The notes beneath the pieces were generated by a model. It was not told the DNA's origin. It ran no database searches and was given only the letters and a program-made list of their open reading frames with translations. Below are positions 1 through 6,483 of a stretch of DNA of 7,479 bases, piece by piece. The position numbers were made by a program, and so were the translations under genes. The stretch comes from Gammaproteobacteria bacterium (GTDB lineage: Bacteria; Pseudomonadota; Gammaproteobacteria; Steroidobacterales; Steroidobacteraceae). Within the stretch, counting starts at the first letter, position 1. Every line of letters begins with the position of its first letter. The stretch lies in contig JASHUC010000154.1 of NCBI GenBank assembly GCA_030040235.1, forward strand, positions 1-7,479, in the 5' to 3' direction.

Positions 1-466
1 GGGCGCGGCCGCCGCGATGTGCATCGACTCATCGAAGGAGGCGCTCGAGTACGCAGCGCGCAATGCCGCCGCGAACGGCACCGCCCTGGAGACCCTGCGC
101 GAGGATGCCTTCGATGCGCTGCGGGCGCTCGGTGAGAGCCGCTCACGCTTCGATCTGATCGTTCTCGATCCACCCGCCTTCATCAAGCGCAAGAAGGACA
201 TTCCCAAGGGGCAGGCCGCCTATCGCAAGCTCAATCAGCTGGCCCTGAAGCTCGCCGAGCGCGATGCGCTCCTGGTCTCCTGCTCGTGCTCGTATCACCT
301 CGCCGAGACGGAGCTGCTCGCGGCGGTACAGGCGGCCGCAAGGCACTGCGGGCGGTTCGTCCATGTGCTCGAGCTCGCCGGACAGTCGCCCGATCACCCG
401 GTGCATCCGGCGATTCCCGAGACGCGCTACCTCAAGGCGGTGTTCTGCCGAATCACGCCCGAGTGA
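1..466 (+). CDS. rlmI: 23S rRNA (cytosine-C5) methyltransferase RlmI, 3' part
   Basis: Partial gene cut by the window edge; codons are in phase from base 2 and about 154 C-terminal residues are present. The family is close to 400 residues, so the PUA domain and the first half of the Rossmann fold lie outside. RlmI methylates a cytosine of 23S rRNA (C1962 in E. coli) with S-adenosylmethionine. Visible signs are the acidic end of the second SAM-binding strand (CIDSS), motif IV (VLDPPAF) and motif VI (VSCSCS) with the expected catalytic cysteine, then a C-terminus very like E. coli RlmI (DHPV..PE..YLK..FCR). The ATG at base 17 is an internal methionine, not a start. The motif VI region has two cysteines (SCSCS) where E. 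coli has SCSG; the first aligns with the nucleophile. It is followed by lgt on the same strand after 63 nt. Confidence 0.9.
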   Translation, partial: GAAAAMCIDSSKEALEYAARNAAANGTALETLREDAFDALRALGESRSRFDLIVLDPPAFIKRKKDIPKGQAAYRKLNQLALKLAERDALLVSCSCSYHLAETELLAAVQAAARHCGRFVHVLELAGQSPDHPVHPAIPETRYLKAVFCRITPE

Positions 467-529
467 GGCGCACGCGCGCGCGCGGGGGGCGGAACCGCTA
501 GACTTGCACCCGCTACACGGGCTCAACTC
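467..529 (+). promoter_or_regulatory. rlmI-lgt spacer: alternating GC tract, weak -10, small hairpin at lgt start
   Basis: This spacer opens with an unbroken alternating purine-pyrimidine run (468-484, almost all CG), a form that can adopt Z-DNA. TAGACT at 499-504 resembles a -10 box (4 of 6), but no -35 sits 16-18 nt upstream, so a promoter is only a possibility. CCCG (509-512) can pair with CGGG (518-521) across a 5-nt loop. CGGG is also the only weak ribosome-binding-like sequence ahead of the lgt ATG, so the hairpin could limit lgt translation. All of this is inference from short motifs. Confidence 0.25.
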
Positions 530-1360
530 ATGATCGTCTATCCCCACATCAATCCGATCGCCTTTCAGATCGGTCCGCTCCATGTCGCCGGCCATCAGCT
601 CGGGCCGATCGAGGTGCATTGGTACGGCATCATGTACCTCATCGGCTTCGCCGCGGCCTGGTGTCTCGCCCGGGTGCGCGCCGCGCGTCCCGGCTCGACC
701 TGGAAGCCGATCGACGTGGACGATTACGTCTTCTATGCGATGCTCGGAGTGATCCTGGGCGGGCGCATCGGCTACGTGCTCTTCTACGGGCTCAGCTTCT
801 GGGCCAAGGATCCCACGTATCCCTTCAAGATCTGGGAAGGGGGCATGTCGTTCCACGGCGGACTGATCGGGGTGCTGGTGGCGCTCGCGATCTTCGCCGT
901 GCGGCGCGGCAGGCACATCGCCGATGTATTCGATTTCACGGCGCCGCTGCCCGGCATCGGGATCTTCGCGGGCCGCATCGGCAACTTCATCAACGGTGAG
1001 CTCTGGGGCAAGCCGACGATGCTGCCGTGGGGTTTCGAGGTGAACGGCGTGGTGCGTCACCCCTCCCAGCTCTACGAGGCGCTGCTCGAGGGCCTCGTGC
1101 TCTTCGTGGTGCTCTGGATCTACACCTCGAAGCCGCGACCGCGGCTTGCGCCCTCGGGATTGTTCCTCGTCATCTACGGCGTCGCTCGCTTTCTGGTCGA
1201 ATTCGTGCGCGTGCCGGATGAGCAGATCGGCTATCTCGCGGGCGGATGGGTCACGATGGGCCAGGTCCTCTCGCTGCCGATGATCCTCATCGGGGCGGCG
1301 ATGCTCGTGTGGGCACACCGCCAGCGGCTGCCCTCCGGAAACCGGGCCCCCGCGCAATGA
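530..1360 (+). CDS. lgt: Prolipoprotein diacylglyceryl transferase Lgt
   Basis: Inner-membrane enzyme that moves the diacylglyceryl group of phosphatidylglycerol onto the lipobox cysteine of prolipoproteins, the first step of lipoprotein maturation. The 276-residue length fits the family. Several hydrophobic segments are present (about 32-48, 67-88, 111-124, 187-198, 210-225, 246-261). Family motifs are clear: HWYGIMY (30-36), GGMSFHGG (104-111) with a histidine matching E. coli H103, the Lgt signature [13 protein letters not shown] (148-160) with the essential arginine at 149, HPSQLYEA (177-184) and [11 protein letters not shown] (220-230). The ATG at 530 gives a family-like N-terminus (YPHINPIAF). 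There is no strong Shine-Dalgarno sequence. Residues 16-29 look longer than usual between the first strand and HWYG, with GPLHV partly echoed by GPIEV. The stop overlaps the thyA start as ATGA (1357-1360), so the two are translationally coupled. Confidence 0.97.
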   Translation: MIVYPHINPIAFQIGPLHVAGHQLGPIEVHWYGIMYLIGFAAAWCLARVRAARPGSTWKPIDVDDYVFYAMLGVILGGRIGYVLFYGLSFWAKDPTYPFKIWEGGMSFHGGLIGVLVALAIFAVRRGRHIADVFDFTAPLPGIGIFAGRIGNFINGELWGKPTMLPWGFEVNGVVRHPSQLYEALLEGLVLFVVLWIYTSKPRPRLAPSGLFLVIYGVARFLVEFVRVPDEQIGYLAGGWVTMGQVLSLPMILIGAAMLVWAHRQRLPSGNRAPAQ

Positions 1361-2151
1361 GGGCCTACCTCGAGCTGCTGCGAGACATCCGCGAGCATGG
1401 CGCGCGCAAGGCCGATCGCACCGGGACCGGGACGCTGTCGGTCTTCGGGCGGCAGATGCGCTTCGATCTCGCGCAGGGTTTCCCGCTCGTCACGACGAAG
1501 AAGATTCACCTGCGCTCGGTCATCATCGAGCTCTTGTGGTTTCTGCGCGGCGACACCAACGTCGGCTGGCTGCACGAGCACGGCGTGAGCATCTGGGACG
1601 AGTGGGCGGACGCGCGCGGCGATCTCGGCCCGGTCTACGGCCGGCAGTGGCGCTCGTGGCCGGCTCCCGACGGCCGCGCGATCGATCAGATCCGCGGCAT
1701 CCTCGAGACGCTGCGGGTAAATCCCGACTCGCGCCGGATGATCGTGAGCGCCTGGAACGTCGGGGAGCTCGACCGGATGGCGCTCGCGCCCTGCCACGCG
1801 CTCTTTCAGCTCTATGTCGCCGGCGGGAGGCTCTCGCTGCAGGTCTACCAGCGCAGCGCCGACTGCTTCCTCGGCGTACCCTTCAACATCGCCTCCTATG
1901 CGCTCCTCACCCACATGCTCGCCGCGCAGTGCGATCTGGCTCCCGGAGAGCTCGTGTGGAGCGGCGGGGACTGTCACCTGTATCTCAACCATCTCGAGCA
2001 GGTGGCCGTGCAGCTCGCGCGCGAGCCGTATCCGCCGCCGCGGCTGTCCCTCAAGCGCAAGCCGCCGAGCCTCTTCGAGTACGCCTACGAGGACTTCGAG
2101 TTCGCGAATTACCGCTGTCACCCAGCGATCGCGGCAGCAGTGGCGGTGTAG
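1357..2151 (+). CDS. thyA: Thymidylate synthase ThyA
   Basis: Converts dUMP and 5,10-methylene-tetrahydrofolate to dTMP and dihydrofolate, supplying thymine nucleotides for DNA. The product is 264 residues, the same as E. coli ThyA, and aligns with it almost without gaps: [12 protein letters not shown] (20-31), [16 protein letters not shown], the catalytic cysteine C146 in [17 protein letters not shown] for phosphate binding, and [12 protein letters not shown] near dUMP. The reading frame is open further upstream into lgt, but the ATG at 1357 gives the canonical MxxYLELL N-terminus and the ATGA overlap with lgt, so it is chosen. The extreme C-terminus reads [10 protein letters not shown], where E. 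coli has a lysine in HPGIKAPVAI; the terminal small hydrophobic residue that closes the active site is kept. The dihydrofolate it makes is recycled by FolA, two genes downstream. Confidence 0.98.
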   Translation: MRAYLELLRDIREHGARKADRTGTGTLSVFGRQMRFDLAQGFPLVTTKKIHLRSVIIELLWFLRGDTNVGWLHEHGVSIWDEWADARGDLGPVYGRQWRSWPAPDGRAIDQIRGILETLRVNPDSRRMIVSAWNVGELDRMALAPCHALFQLYVAGGRLSLQVYQRSADCFLGVPFNIASYALLTHMLAAQCDLAPGELVWSGGDCHLYLNHLEQVAVQLAREPYPPPRLSLKRKPPSLFEYAYEDFEFANYRCHPAIAAAVAV

Positions 2152-2183
2152 AGGGTGCGCGGGCGGAGGCGCGATTCGCGAGC

Positions 2184-2744
2184 ATGGCGCGCAGGCAGAC
2201 ACCCTTGATCGAAGTGCGACGCTCGAAGGTTCACGGGCACGGCGTGTTCGCGCTGCGCCGCATCCGCAAGGGCACGCGCATCATCGAGTATCTCGGCGAC
2301 CGGGTCTCCCATGCGGAGGCGGATCGGCGCTACGATGACCACGAGGAGTCCGACAACCACACCTTCCTCTTCAGCGTCGACCGCGGGGTCGTGATCGATG
2401 CCGGCGTCGGCGGCAACGATGCACGCTTCATCAATCACTCCTGCGAGCCGAACTGCGAGTCGGTGATCGAGCAGCGCCGGGTCTTCATCGATTCGATTCG
2501 CAATATCGAGCCCGGCGAGGAGCTCTCGTACGACTACCAGATCGGCCGCGAGCGCAACGATCCGCCGAACGTCGATGAGATCTACGCCTGCCGCTGCGGC
2601 AGCGCCCGCTGCCGCGGGACCATGCTTTGGCCGCCACGCCGGGCGAGCGCTGCGCCCGGGCGCCGCAGCCGGAGCAACAGCAGCGAGTCCTCGAAGGGCA
2701 GGAAGGGGAGCCGGAGCCGGACGAAGCGCAAGAGCGCACGATGA
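2184..2744 (+). CDS. SET-domain protein (putative lysine methyltransferase) with post-SET cysteines and basic tail
   Basis: Predicted 186-residue SAM-dependent protein-lysine methyltransferase; its substrate cannot be told from sequence. The SET core fills about residues 8-121: HGHGVFA (17-23) for SAM binding, the pseudoknot motif RFINHSCEPNC (81-91) and GEELSYDY (111-118) with the catalytic-site tyrosines. A short post-SET follows, C136-x-C138-x4-C143, which with C87 of NHSC can hold one zinc ion. No pre-SET is visible. Residues 152-186 form a tail made mainly of Arg, Lys and Ser, likely disordered and able to bind nucleic acid, or to be modified. The frame is open far upstream through thyA, but ATG 2184 lies 32 nt after the thyA stop, just ahead of the first SET strand, with GGAGG at 2165-2169 (a long 14-nt spacing). 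No signal peptide or membrane segment, so cytoplasmic. Its place between thyA and folA suggests co-transcription with folate genes. Confidence 0.9.
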   Translation: MARRQTPLIEVRRSKVHGHGVFALRRIRKGTRIIEYLGDRVSHAEADRRYDDHEESDNHTFLFSVDRGVVIDAGVGGNDARFINHSCEPNCESVIEQRRVFIDSIRNIEPGEELSYDYQIGRERNDPPNVDEIYACRCGSARCRGTMLWPPRRASAAPGRRSRSNSSESSKGRKGSRSRTKRKSAR

Positions 2745-2761
2745 GGACACGCGCACGATGA
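2741..2761 (+). CDS. Micro-ORF 1 of stop-start relay (6 codons)
   Basis: ATG at 2741 overlaps the SET stop (ATGA) and opens a 6-codon frame, MRTRAR, ending at TGA 2759-2761. That stop in turn overlaps the ATG of the next micro-ORF. There is no Shine-Dalgarno sequence at a useful distance, so it could be entered only by ribosomes that have just finished SET. The peptide itself is unlikely to have a function; a role in termination-reinitiation is inferred. Translation is unproven. Confidence 0.35.
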   Translation: MRTRAR

Positions 2762-2778
2762 GCAAGCGCGCACGATGA
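2758..2778 (+). CDS. Micro-ORF 2 of stop-start relay (6 codons)
   Basis: ATG at 2758 overlaps the stop of micro-ORF 1 and encodes MSKRAR. Its TGA (2776-2778) overlaps the folA ATG at 2775, again as ATGA. Like the first, it ends in Arg-Ala-Arg because both derive from the same repeat, and the SET protein ends Ser-Ala-Arg from the same bases. It is the last step of a possible ribosome relay into folA. Translation is unproven. Confidence 0.35.
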   Translation: MSKRAR

Positions 2779-3278
2779 GCGCCGGGCCCCCGCCGCTCGT
2801 GTCTCTGCTGGCCGCCGTGGCCGAGAACGGCGTCATCGGCCAGGGCAACCGCCTGCCGTGGCACCTGCCCGATGACCTGAAGCGTTTCAAATCCCTGACG
2901 ATGGGCAAACCCATGCTGATGGGACGCAGGACCTTCGACTCCATCGGCAAGGCGCTGCCCGGCCGCACGAGCCTCGTGCTCACGCGCTCCCGGGAGTGGT
3001 CGCACCCGGGCGCGCTCGGCGTTCACTCGCTCGCCGAGGCCCTCGCGCTTGCCCGCGATCCGGCCGAGCTGATCGTGGTCGGCGGCGCGGAAGTTTACCG
3101 GGAGACACTGCCCCGGGCACGGCGGATCTACCTCACCCGGGTTCACGCCAGAGTGCCGGGCGATACGTTCTTTCCGGAACTCGATGTGCGCGAGTGGCGG
3201 GAAACGATGCGCGAGGAGCACCCGGCGGATGCGCGACACGCATACCCGATGAGCTTTTGTGTGCTGGAGCGGCGCTGA
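2775..3278 (+). CDS. folA: Dihydrofolate reductase FolA
   Basis: NADPH-dependent reduction of dihydrofolate to tetrahydrofolate; it restores the folate oxidised by ThyA and is the trimethoprim target in this family. At 167 residues it is close to the E. coli enzyme (159), with a slightly longer N-terminus. Motifs in order: LLAAVAENGVIG (11-22), LPWHLPDDLKRFK (27-39) with W29 and the catalytic acid D34 (E. coli D27), MGRRTFDSIG (49-58) for NADPH, LIVVGGAEVY (99-108) and GDTFFPEL (129-136). ATG 2775 is chosen because it is the first in-frame start and sits in the third repeat copy, sharing ATGA with micro-ORF 2. No Shine-Dalgarno sequence is visible, so translation probably depends on coupling from upstream. 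It faces the next gene tail to tail with only 18 nt between, and no clear intrinsic terminator there. Confidence 0.97.
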   Translation: MSAGPPPLVSLLAAVAENGVIGQGNRLPWHLPDDLKRFKSLTMGKPMLMGRRTFDSIGKALPGRTSLVLTRSREWSHPGALGVHSLAEALALARDPAELIVVGGAEVYRETLPRARRIYLTRVHARVPGDTFFPELDVREWRETMREEHPADARHAYPMSFCVLERR

Positions 3279-3296
3279 GGATTCGGCGGCCGCGCT

Positions 3297-3770
3297 TTAG
3301 CGGGCGGCGACGTTACCCGGGATGCAATGCCCGCGCAGGAAGCTCTTGACCTGCGGCTCGACGTCTTCAGTCTTGAAGAGCTGTTCGGCGTACCCGCACA
3401 TGAGGTGGATGTGTGCATTGGCCGGGATCATCTTCATGCGGGTGCCCGGCGACCACTGATTGAGGATGATCCAGGCATGCGGGAAGCGCGCATTGCCGGT
3501 CGGCAGGCCGACCAGCGTGTATCGCGAATGATCCGCGTTGGGCACGAGCAGGACGCCGTCGTGATCTGCATCGGCGCGATGTTCGGCCTCGACCGTCTGA
3601 AGGACCGTCCAGGCCTGCGCGGTTCCGAGTCGATGCATGGGACGCACGGATCTCATGTAGTACGAGACGGAGTACGCGGCCGCCGCCGCCGCCACGACGA
3701 GCACTAAAATGGCGAGTACGGCGACCGGAATCCTGCGACGGGGTTTCGTTGCCACGGGTGTGCTTCTCAC
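3297..3770 (-). CDS. Unrecognised membrane-anchored periplasmic protein
   Basis: I do not recognise this 157-residue protein. It has a basic N-terminus (KPRRR, 9-13), one strongly hydrophobic segment (about 14-34, rich in Ala/Val/Leu) and a soluble part of about 120 residues expected in the periplasm. The soluble part includes a region rich in His and Asp (64-81), an aromatic stretch around HAWIILNQW (98-106), HIHLMC (120-125) and a terminal FLRGHC (144-149). C125 and C149 could form a disulfide, and the histidines could bind metal, but no known metal motif is complete. Third codon positions are mostly G or C, which supports a real gene over the overlapping frames. Start is GTG 3770, with AGG about 9 nt upstream; a second in-frame GTG (3755) is also possible, and both lie inside an inverted repeat. 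It follows kmo by 62 nt on the same strand and may be last in the operon. Confidence 0.65.
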   Translation of the reverse strand: MRSTPVATKPRRRIPVAVLAILVLVVAAAAAAYSVSYYMRSVRPMHRLGTAQAWTVLQTVEAEHRADADHDGVLLVPNADHSRYTLVGLPTGNARFPHAWIILNQWSPGTRMKMIPANAHIHLMCGYAEQLFKTEDVEPQVKSFLRGHCIPGNVAAR

Positions 3771-3780
3771 CCGTGAAACC
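3742..3780 (-). promoter_or_regulatory. Inverted repeat spanning the start codon of the unrecognised protein
   Basis: CACGGGTG (3753-3760) and CACCCGTG (3768-3775) are perfect 8-bp inverted arms around a 7-nt loop. Outside them GGTTT (3742-3746) matches AAACC (3776-3780), leaving a 6-nt bulge on one side. In the minus-strand mRNA the proposed GTG start is the last three bases of the 5' arm, and the alternative GTG is the last three of the 3' arm. Such a hairpin would hide both starts. It could instead be a DNA operator. Confidence 0.5.
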
Positions 3781-3786
3781 TAGGCC

Positions 3787-3799
3787 GCGGAGCATCCGC
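3787..3799 (-). repeat. Short hairpin between kmo and the downstream gene
   Basis: GCGGA and TCCGC pair perfectly around a 3-nt loop within the 62-nt gap after kmo. There is no U-run after it, so it does not look like an intrinsic terminator. It might stabilise the upstream message or be chance in GC-rich DNA. Confidence 0.25.
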
Positions 3800-3832
3800 C
3801 GTCTGTGAAGCAGCGTGCAGATTCGGGGTCGC

Positions 3833-5173
3833 TCACAGCTCGGACTCGATCAGCTGCCGGGCGAGCTCCGCATCGAAGCTCTCCGCGCCTCTGGCCGCGG
3901 CGTCGAGTCGCTCGAGAATCGCCTGCTGTACCGCCCCACGCCGCAGCGCCTCGGCGTACGGGATCTCGGGATGGAACATCACCATCGAGTAGCGCGGGAT
4001 GAACCGGCCCGGAAACCGCCGCTCGAGCTCGAGCGCCCAACCCTTCTGGCGCAGGAACTTCGGGTCGAGCACCCCCTCGCGCATCTCACCGTAGTTCTCG
4101 ATCGCCATCTGCGCGATGGCGGCGGCGTTCGATCGCCGCTCCGCTTCGAATGCGGCAAACAGCCCTTCCCAGCTCTCGTGCGCATCGAGCAGGCGGTCGA
4201 GCACGCGGCAATCCTCGAATGCGGCATTCATGCCCTGACCGTGGAAGGGCACGATGGCATGCGCCGCATCGCCGAGCAGGAGCACTCGGCCGCCGATGTG
4301 CCAGGGCACGGCATGCACCGTGCCGAGGCGTCCCTGCGGATGAGTGCGAAATTCCTCGAGGAGGTTGGGCATGAGCGGGAGAATATCGGGGAACTCCCGC
4401 GCGAAGAGTCCGCGCACGGCGCGCTCCGTGCGCAGCGAGGCGAATCCGGCAGCGCCTGCGCGCGGCAGAAAGAGCGTTGCGGTGAAGCTGCCGTCGGTGT
4501 TGGGCAGGGCGATGAGCATGAACCCGTGGCGCGGCCAGATGTGCAGCGCGTTTGGATCGAGCGCCTGCCGGCCCTGCGAGCTCGGTACGGACAGCTCCTT
4601 GTAGTCGTGATCGAGCAGGTCCTCGCGCGAGGCCACGAGGTCCTGCTCGGCAAGGCTCCACCGTACCGGCGATCCCGCCCCGTCAGCAGCGATCGTGGGG
4701 GTGAGCGGAACCTCGTGGGTGCGGTTTCCCGGGACATCCCGCAGCACGAGGGCATCGCGCCCCGGCTCTGCGGCGATGCAGGCCTGCTCGAACTGCAGCG
4801 TCACGCCGGGATAGCGCGCCGCCTCCTCGATCAGCAGCCGGTTGAGCGCGCCTCGTCCGATCGAGTAGATCACCTCCTCGGCGCGCTGGCCGTAGGGCAG
4901 CAAGGCGGCCGGGCCGCCGGGCTCGTGCACCATCCGGCCGCGCATCGTGATCAGCAGCGGCCGGACGCGCGTCATGAGCCCGGCGTGCTCGAGCGCACCG
5001 ATGCCGCGCGCCGCGAGCGCAAGGTTGATCGACCGGCCGGCCTCGGCCGAGGAGCCTCGCGGGTCGCGCCGCCGCTCGTAGAGTGTGATGGAGAACCCGC
5101 GACGCGCGAGCAGGATGGCGAGCAGCGGGCCGGCGAGTCCGGCGCCGACGATGTTGAGGTGCCGCGTGCGCAC
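3833..5173 (-). CDS. kmo: Kynurenine 3-monooxygenase
   Basis: FAD- and NADPH-dependent hydroxylation of L-kynurenine to 3-hydroxykynurenine. The 446 residues show the class A flavoprotein hydroxylase layout: GAGLAG (10-15) with E33 at the end of the second strand for FAD ribose, the KMO-typical GRSINLALAARG (46-57), the ADG motif (163-165) and GDAAHAIVPFHGQGMNAAFEDC (301-322). R80, Y94, N360 and Y395 fall in the contexts MRGR, LPYGQ, ENYGEMR and RYSM, which match the kynurenine-binding Arg, Tyr, Asn and Tyr known in the Pseudomonas fluorescens enzyme. There is no C-terminal membrane anchor such as eukaryotic KMO has, so it is soluble. Start is GTG 5173: the G at 5173 is shared with the kynU stop (TAGTG), and the Rossmann motif begins a few residues later. 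It acts before KynU although it is encoded after it. Confidence 0.96.
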   Translation of the reverse strand: MRTRHLNIVGAGLAGPLLAILLARRGFSITLYERRRDPRGSSAEAGRSINLALAARGIGALEHAGLMTRVRPLLITMRGRMVHEPGGPAALLPYGQRAEEVIYSIGRGALNRLLIEEAARYPGVTLQFEQACIAAEPGRDALVLRDVPGNRTHEVPLTPTIAADGAGSPVRWSLAEQDLVASREDLLDHDYKELSVPSSQGRQALDPNALHIWPRHGFMLIALPNTDGSFTATLFLPRAGAAGFASLRTERAVRGLFAREFPDILPLMPNLLEEFRTHPQGRLGTVHAVPWHIGGRVLLLGDAAHAIVPFHGQGMNAAFEDCRVLDRLLDAHESWEGLFAAFEAERRSNAAAIAQMAIENYGEMREGVLDPKFLRQKGWALELERRFPGRFIPRYSMVMFHPEIPYAEALRRGAVQQAILERLDAAARGAESFDAELARQLIESEL

Positions 5174-6483
5174 TACGCGGGCATCTCGAGCGCCTGCCCG
5201 AGCCGCTCGGCGAAGCGGAACACGTCCTCAAAGCCGTTGTAGAGCGGTACGGGAGCCACTCGAAGCAGATCGGGCGGCCGCAGGTCGCAGATCACGCCGT
5301 CCCTGCCGAGCGACTCGAGGATCCTGCGGCTGCGAGCACCGGCGCTCGCCCCGCCGGGGATCCGGATCGAGAGCTGGCAGCCGCGCGAGCGAGGATCGGC
5401 CGGCGTGACGATCGTGACCGGCAGAGGCCGCAGCAGCTCACCGAGAAACTGCGTGAGGGCGAGGGACTTCTCGCGCAACCGCTCGAGGCCGGCCGCGCGG
5501 AAGATCTCGAGCGAGGCGATGAGCGGAGCGCTCGCGAGGATCGGCGGGTTGCTCACCTGCCAGCCGTCGGCGCCCGGGGCGGCGCGAAACTCGGGCCGCA
5601 TGTCGAAGCGGGTGACCGGATCGTGGCCCCACCAGCCCGCGAGGCGCGGCAGCCGCTCGCCCGCCCCGTGCCGCTCGTGAACGAAGCAGCCGCCCACGGC
5701 GCCCGGGCCGCCGTTCAAATATTTGTAGCTGCACCAGACGGCGAAATCCGCCTCGGCCCGATGCAAGGCGAGCGGGATGTTGCCGATGGCATGCGCGAGG
5801 TCGAAGCCGGCAACGCACCCGGCGGCGCGCGCGGCGCGCGCGATGGCGGCAACGTCGAAGGCCTGTCCCGTCCGGTACTGCACGCCCGGCCACAGCACCG
5901 TCGCGATCTCATCGCCGCGCCTCGCGAGTTCCTGCTCGAGATCCGCCTCGCGAAGCAAATCTTCCCCGGAGCGCGGGCCAAGCTCGATGAGCTCATGGAG
6001 CGGATCGAGCCCGTGCCAGGCGATCTGCGAGGCCACAGCGTGCCGGTCGGAGGGGAAGGCGCCGGCCTCGATCAGGATCTTCGTGCGCCGTCCCGCCGGG
6101 CGGTAGAAGCTCGCGAGCATGAGGTGCAGGTTGACCGTGAGCGAGTTCATCGCGACGACCTCTCCCGGCCGTGCGCCCGCGAGGTACTCCAGACCCGTGC
6201 GCAGTTGCTCGTGATAATGCAGCCAGGGCCGCCGCGCACCCTCGTGGCCGAGAACGCCGAGCCGTGCCCAGTCCTCGAGCTCCTCCTCTACGGTCGCGCG
6301 CGCAGCGACGGGCATCGGACCGAGCGAATGCCCGCAGAGATAGGTGCAGGCTCTTCCGCCGGCAGCGCGCGGCAGCGCGAAGCGCGATGCAAACTCGCGC
6401 AGCGGATCGGTGGCATCGCGACGGCAGGCATGCTCGAGCGTCGGCTCGAAGCCCGGCTCGCTGTCTGCACCCCGCGCTCTCAA
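5173..6483 (-). CDS. kynU: Kynureninase
   Basis: PLP enzyme that cleaves 3-hydroxykynurenine (or kynurenine) to 3-hydroxyanthranilate (or anthranilate) and alanine. From TTG 6483 it is 436 residues. The Schiff-base lysine is K254 in [12 protein letters not shown]228 and H231 lie in [10 protein letters not shown]115-T116, F143 and D146 bind PLP. These sit at a constant offset of 22 from human kynureninase, as does H80 (human H102); N312 matches human N333. H102 and N333 are tied to 3-hydroxykynurenine preference, which suits the neighbouring kmo and dioxygenase. The frame is open to GTG 6519 inside the upstream gene, but TTG 6483 has GGAG 8 nt before it and overlaps the upstream stop as TTGA, so it is preferred; no ATG or GTG follows at a suitable place. 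The usual GNSLG motif reads GHSLG (51-55), an uncommon change next to a PLP-contacting serine. Confidence 0.94.
   Translation of the reverse strand: MRARGADSEPGFEPTLEHACRRDATDPLREFASRFALPRAAGGRACTYLCGHSLGPMPVAARATVEEELEDWARLGVLGHEGARRPWLHYHEQLRTGLEYLAGARPGEVVAMNSLTVNLHLMLASFYRPAGRRTKILIEAGAFPSDRHAVASQIAWHGLDPLHELIELGPRSGEDLLREADLEQELARRGDEIATVLWPGVQYRTGQAFDVAAIARAARAAGCVAGFDLAHAIGNIPLALHRAEADFAVWCSYKYLNGGPGAVGGCFVHERHGAGERLPRLAGWWGHDPVTRFDMRPEFRAAPGADGWQVSNPPILASAPLIASLEIFRAAGLERLREKSLALTQFLGELLRPLPVTIVTPADPRSRGCQLSIRIPGGASAGARSRRILESLGRDGVICDLRPPDLLRVAPVPLYNGFEDVFRFAERLGQALEMPA

Larger units (their letters stand above)
2734..2784 (+). repeat. Three tandem 17-bp repeats at the SET-folA junction
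   Basis: Units start at 2734, 2751 and 2768. All three begin with the identical 12-mer GCGCACGATGAG, followed by 5 variable bases. Every unit contains ATGA. The first holds the SET stop codon (TGA 2742-2744), the last the folA start (ATG 2775). Because 17 is not a multiple of 3, each successive ATG is in a new frame. The simplest origin is tandem duplication of an ancestral ATGA overlap joining SET directly to folA. Confidence 0.9.

Noticed and set aside
143..1357. 404-codon minus-strand frame across rlmI and lgt
   Set aside because: Antisense shadow of two well-supported genes; its product is low-complexity in Arg, Glu, His and Asp with no family pattern.
1536..2183. N-terminal extension of the SET protein through the thyA region
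   Set aside because: The extension is an Arg/Ala-rich out-of-frame reading of thyA. ATG 2184 just after the thyA stop, with GGAGG upstream, is the sensible start.
1231..2202. 323-codon minus-strand frame across thyA
   Set aside because: Antisense to a full-length canonical ThyA; no motif or start signal of its own.
3279..3296. Rho-independent terminator between the convergent folA and downstream gene
   Set aside because: The 18-nt gap and flanks are GC-rich but give only imperfect pairing and no T-run on either strand.
3815..5242. 475-codon open frame on the plus strand, longer than kmo itself
   Set aside because: It is antisense to kmo, which carries a full set of flavin hydroxylase motifs. 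The plus frame has no recognisable motif and is typical of GC-rich shadow frames.
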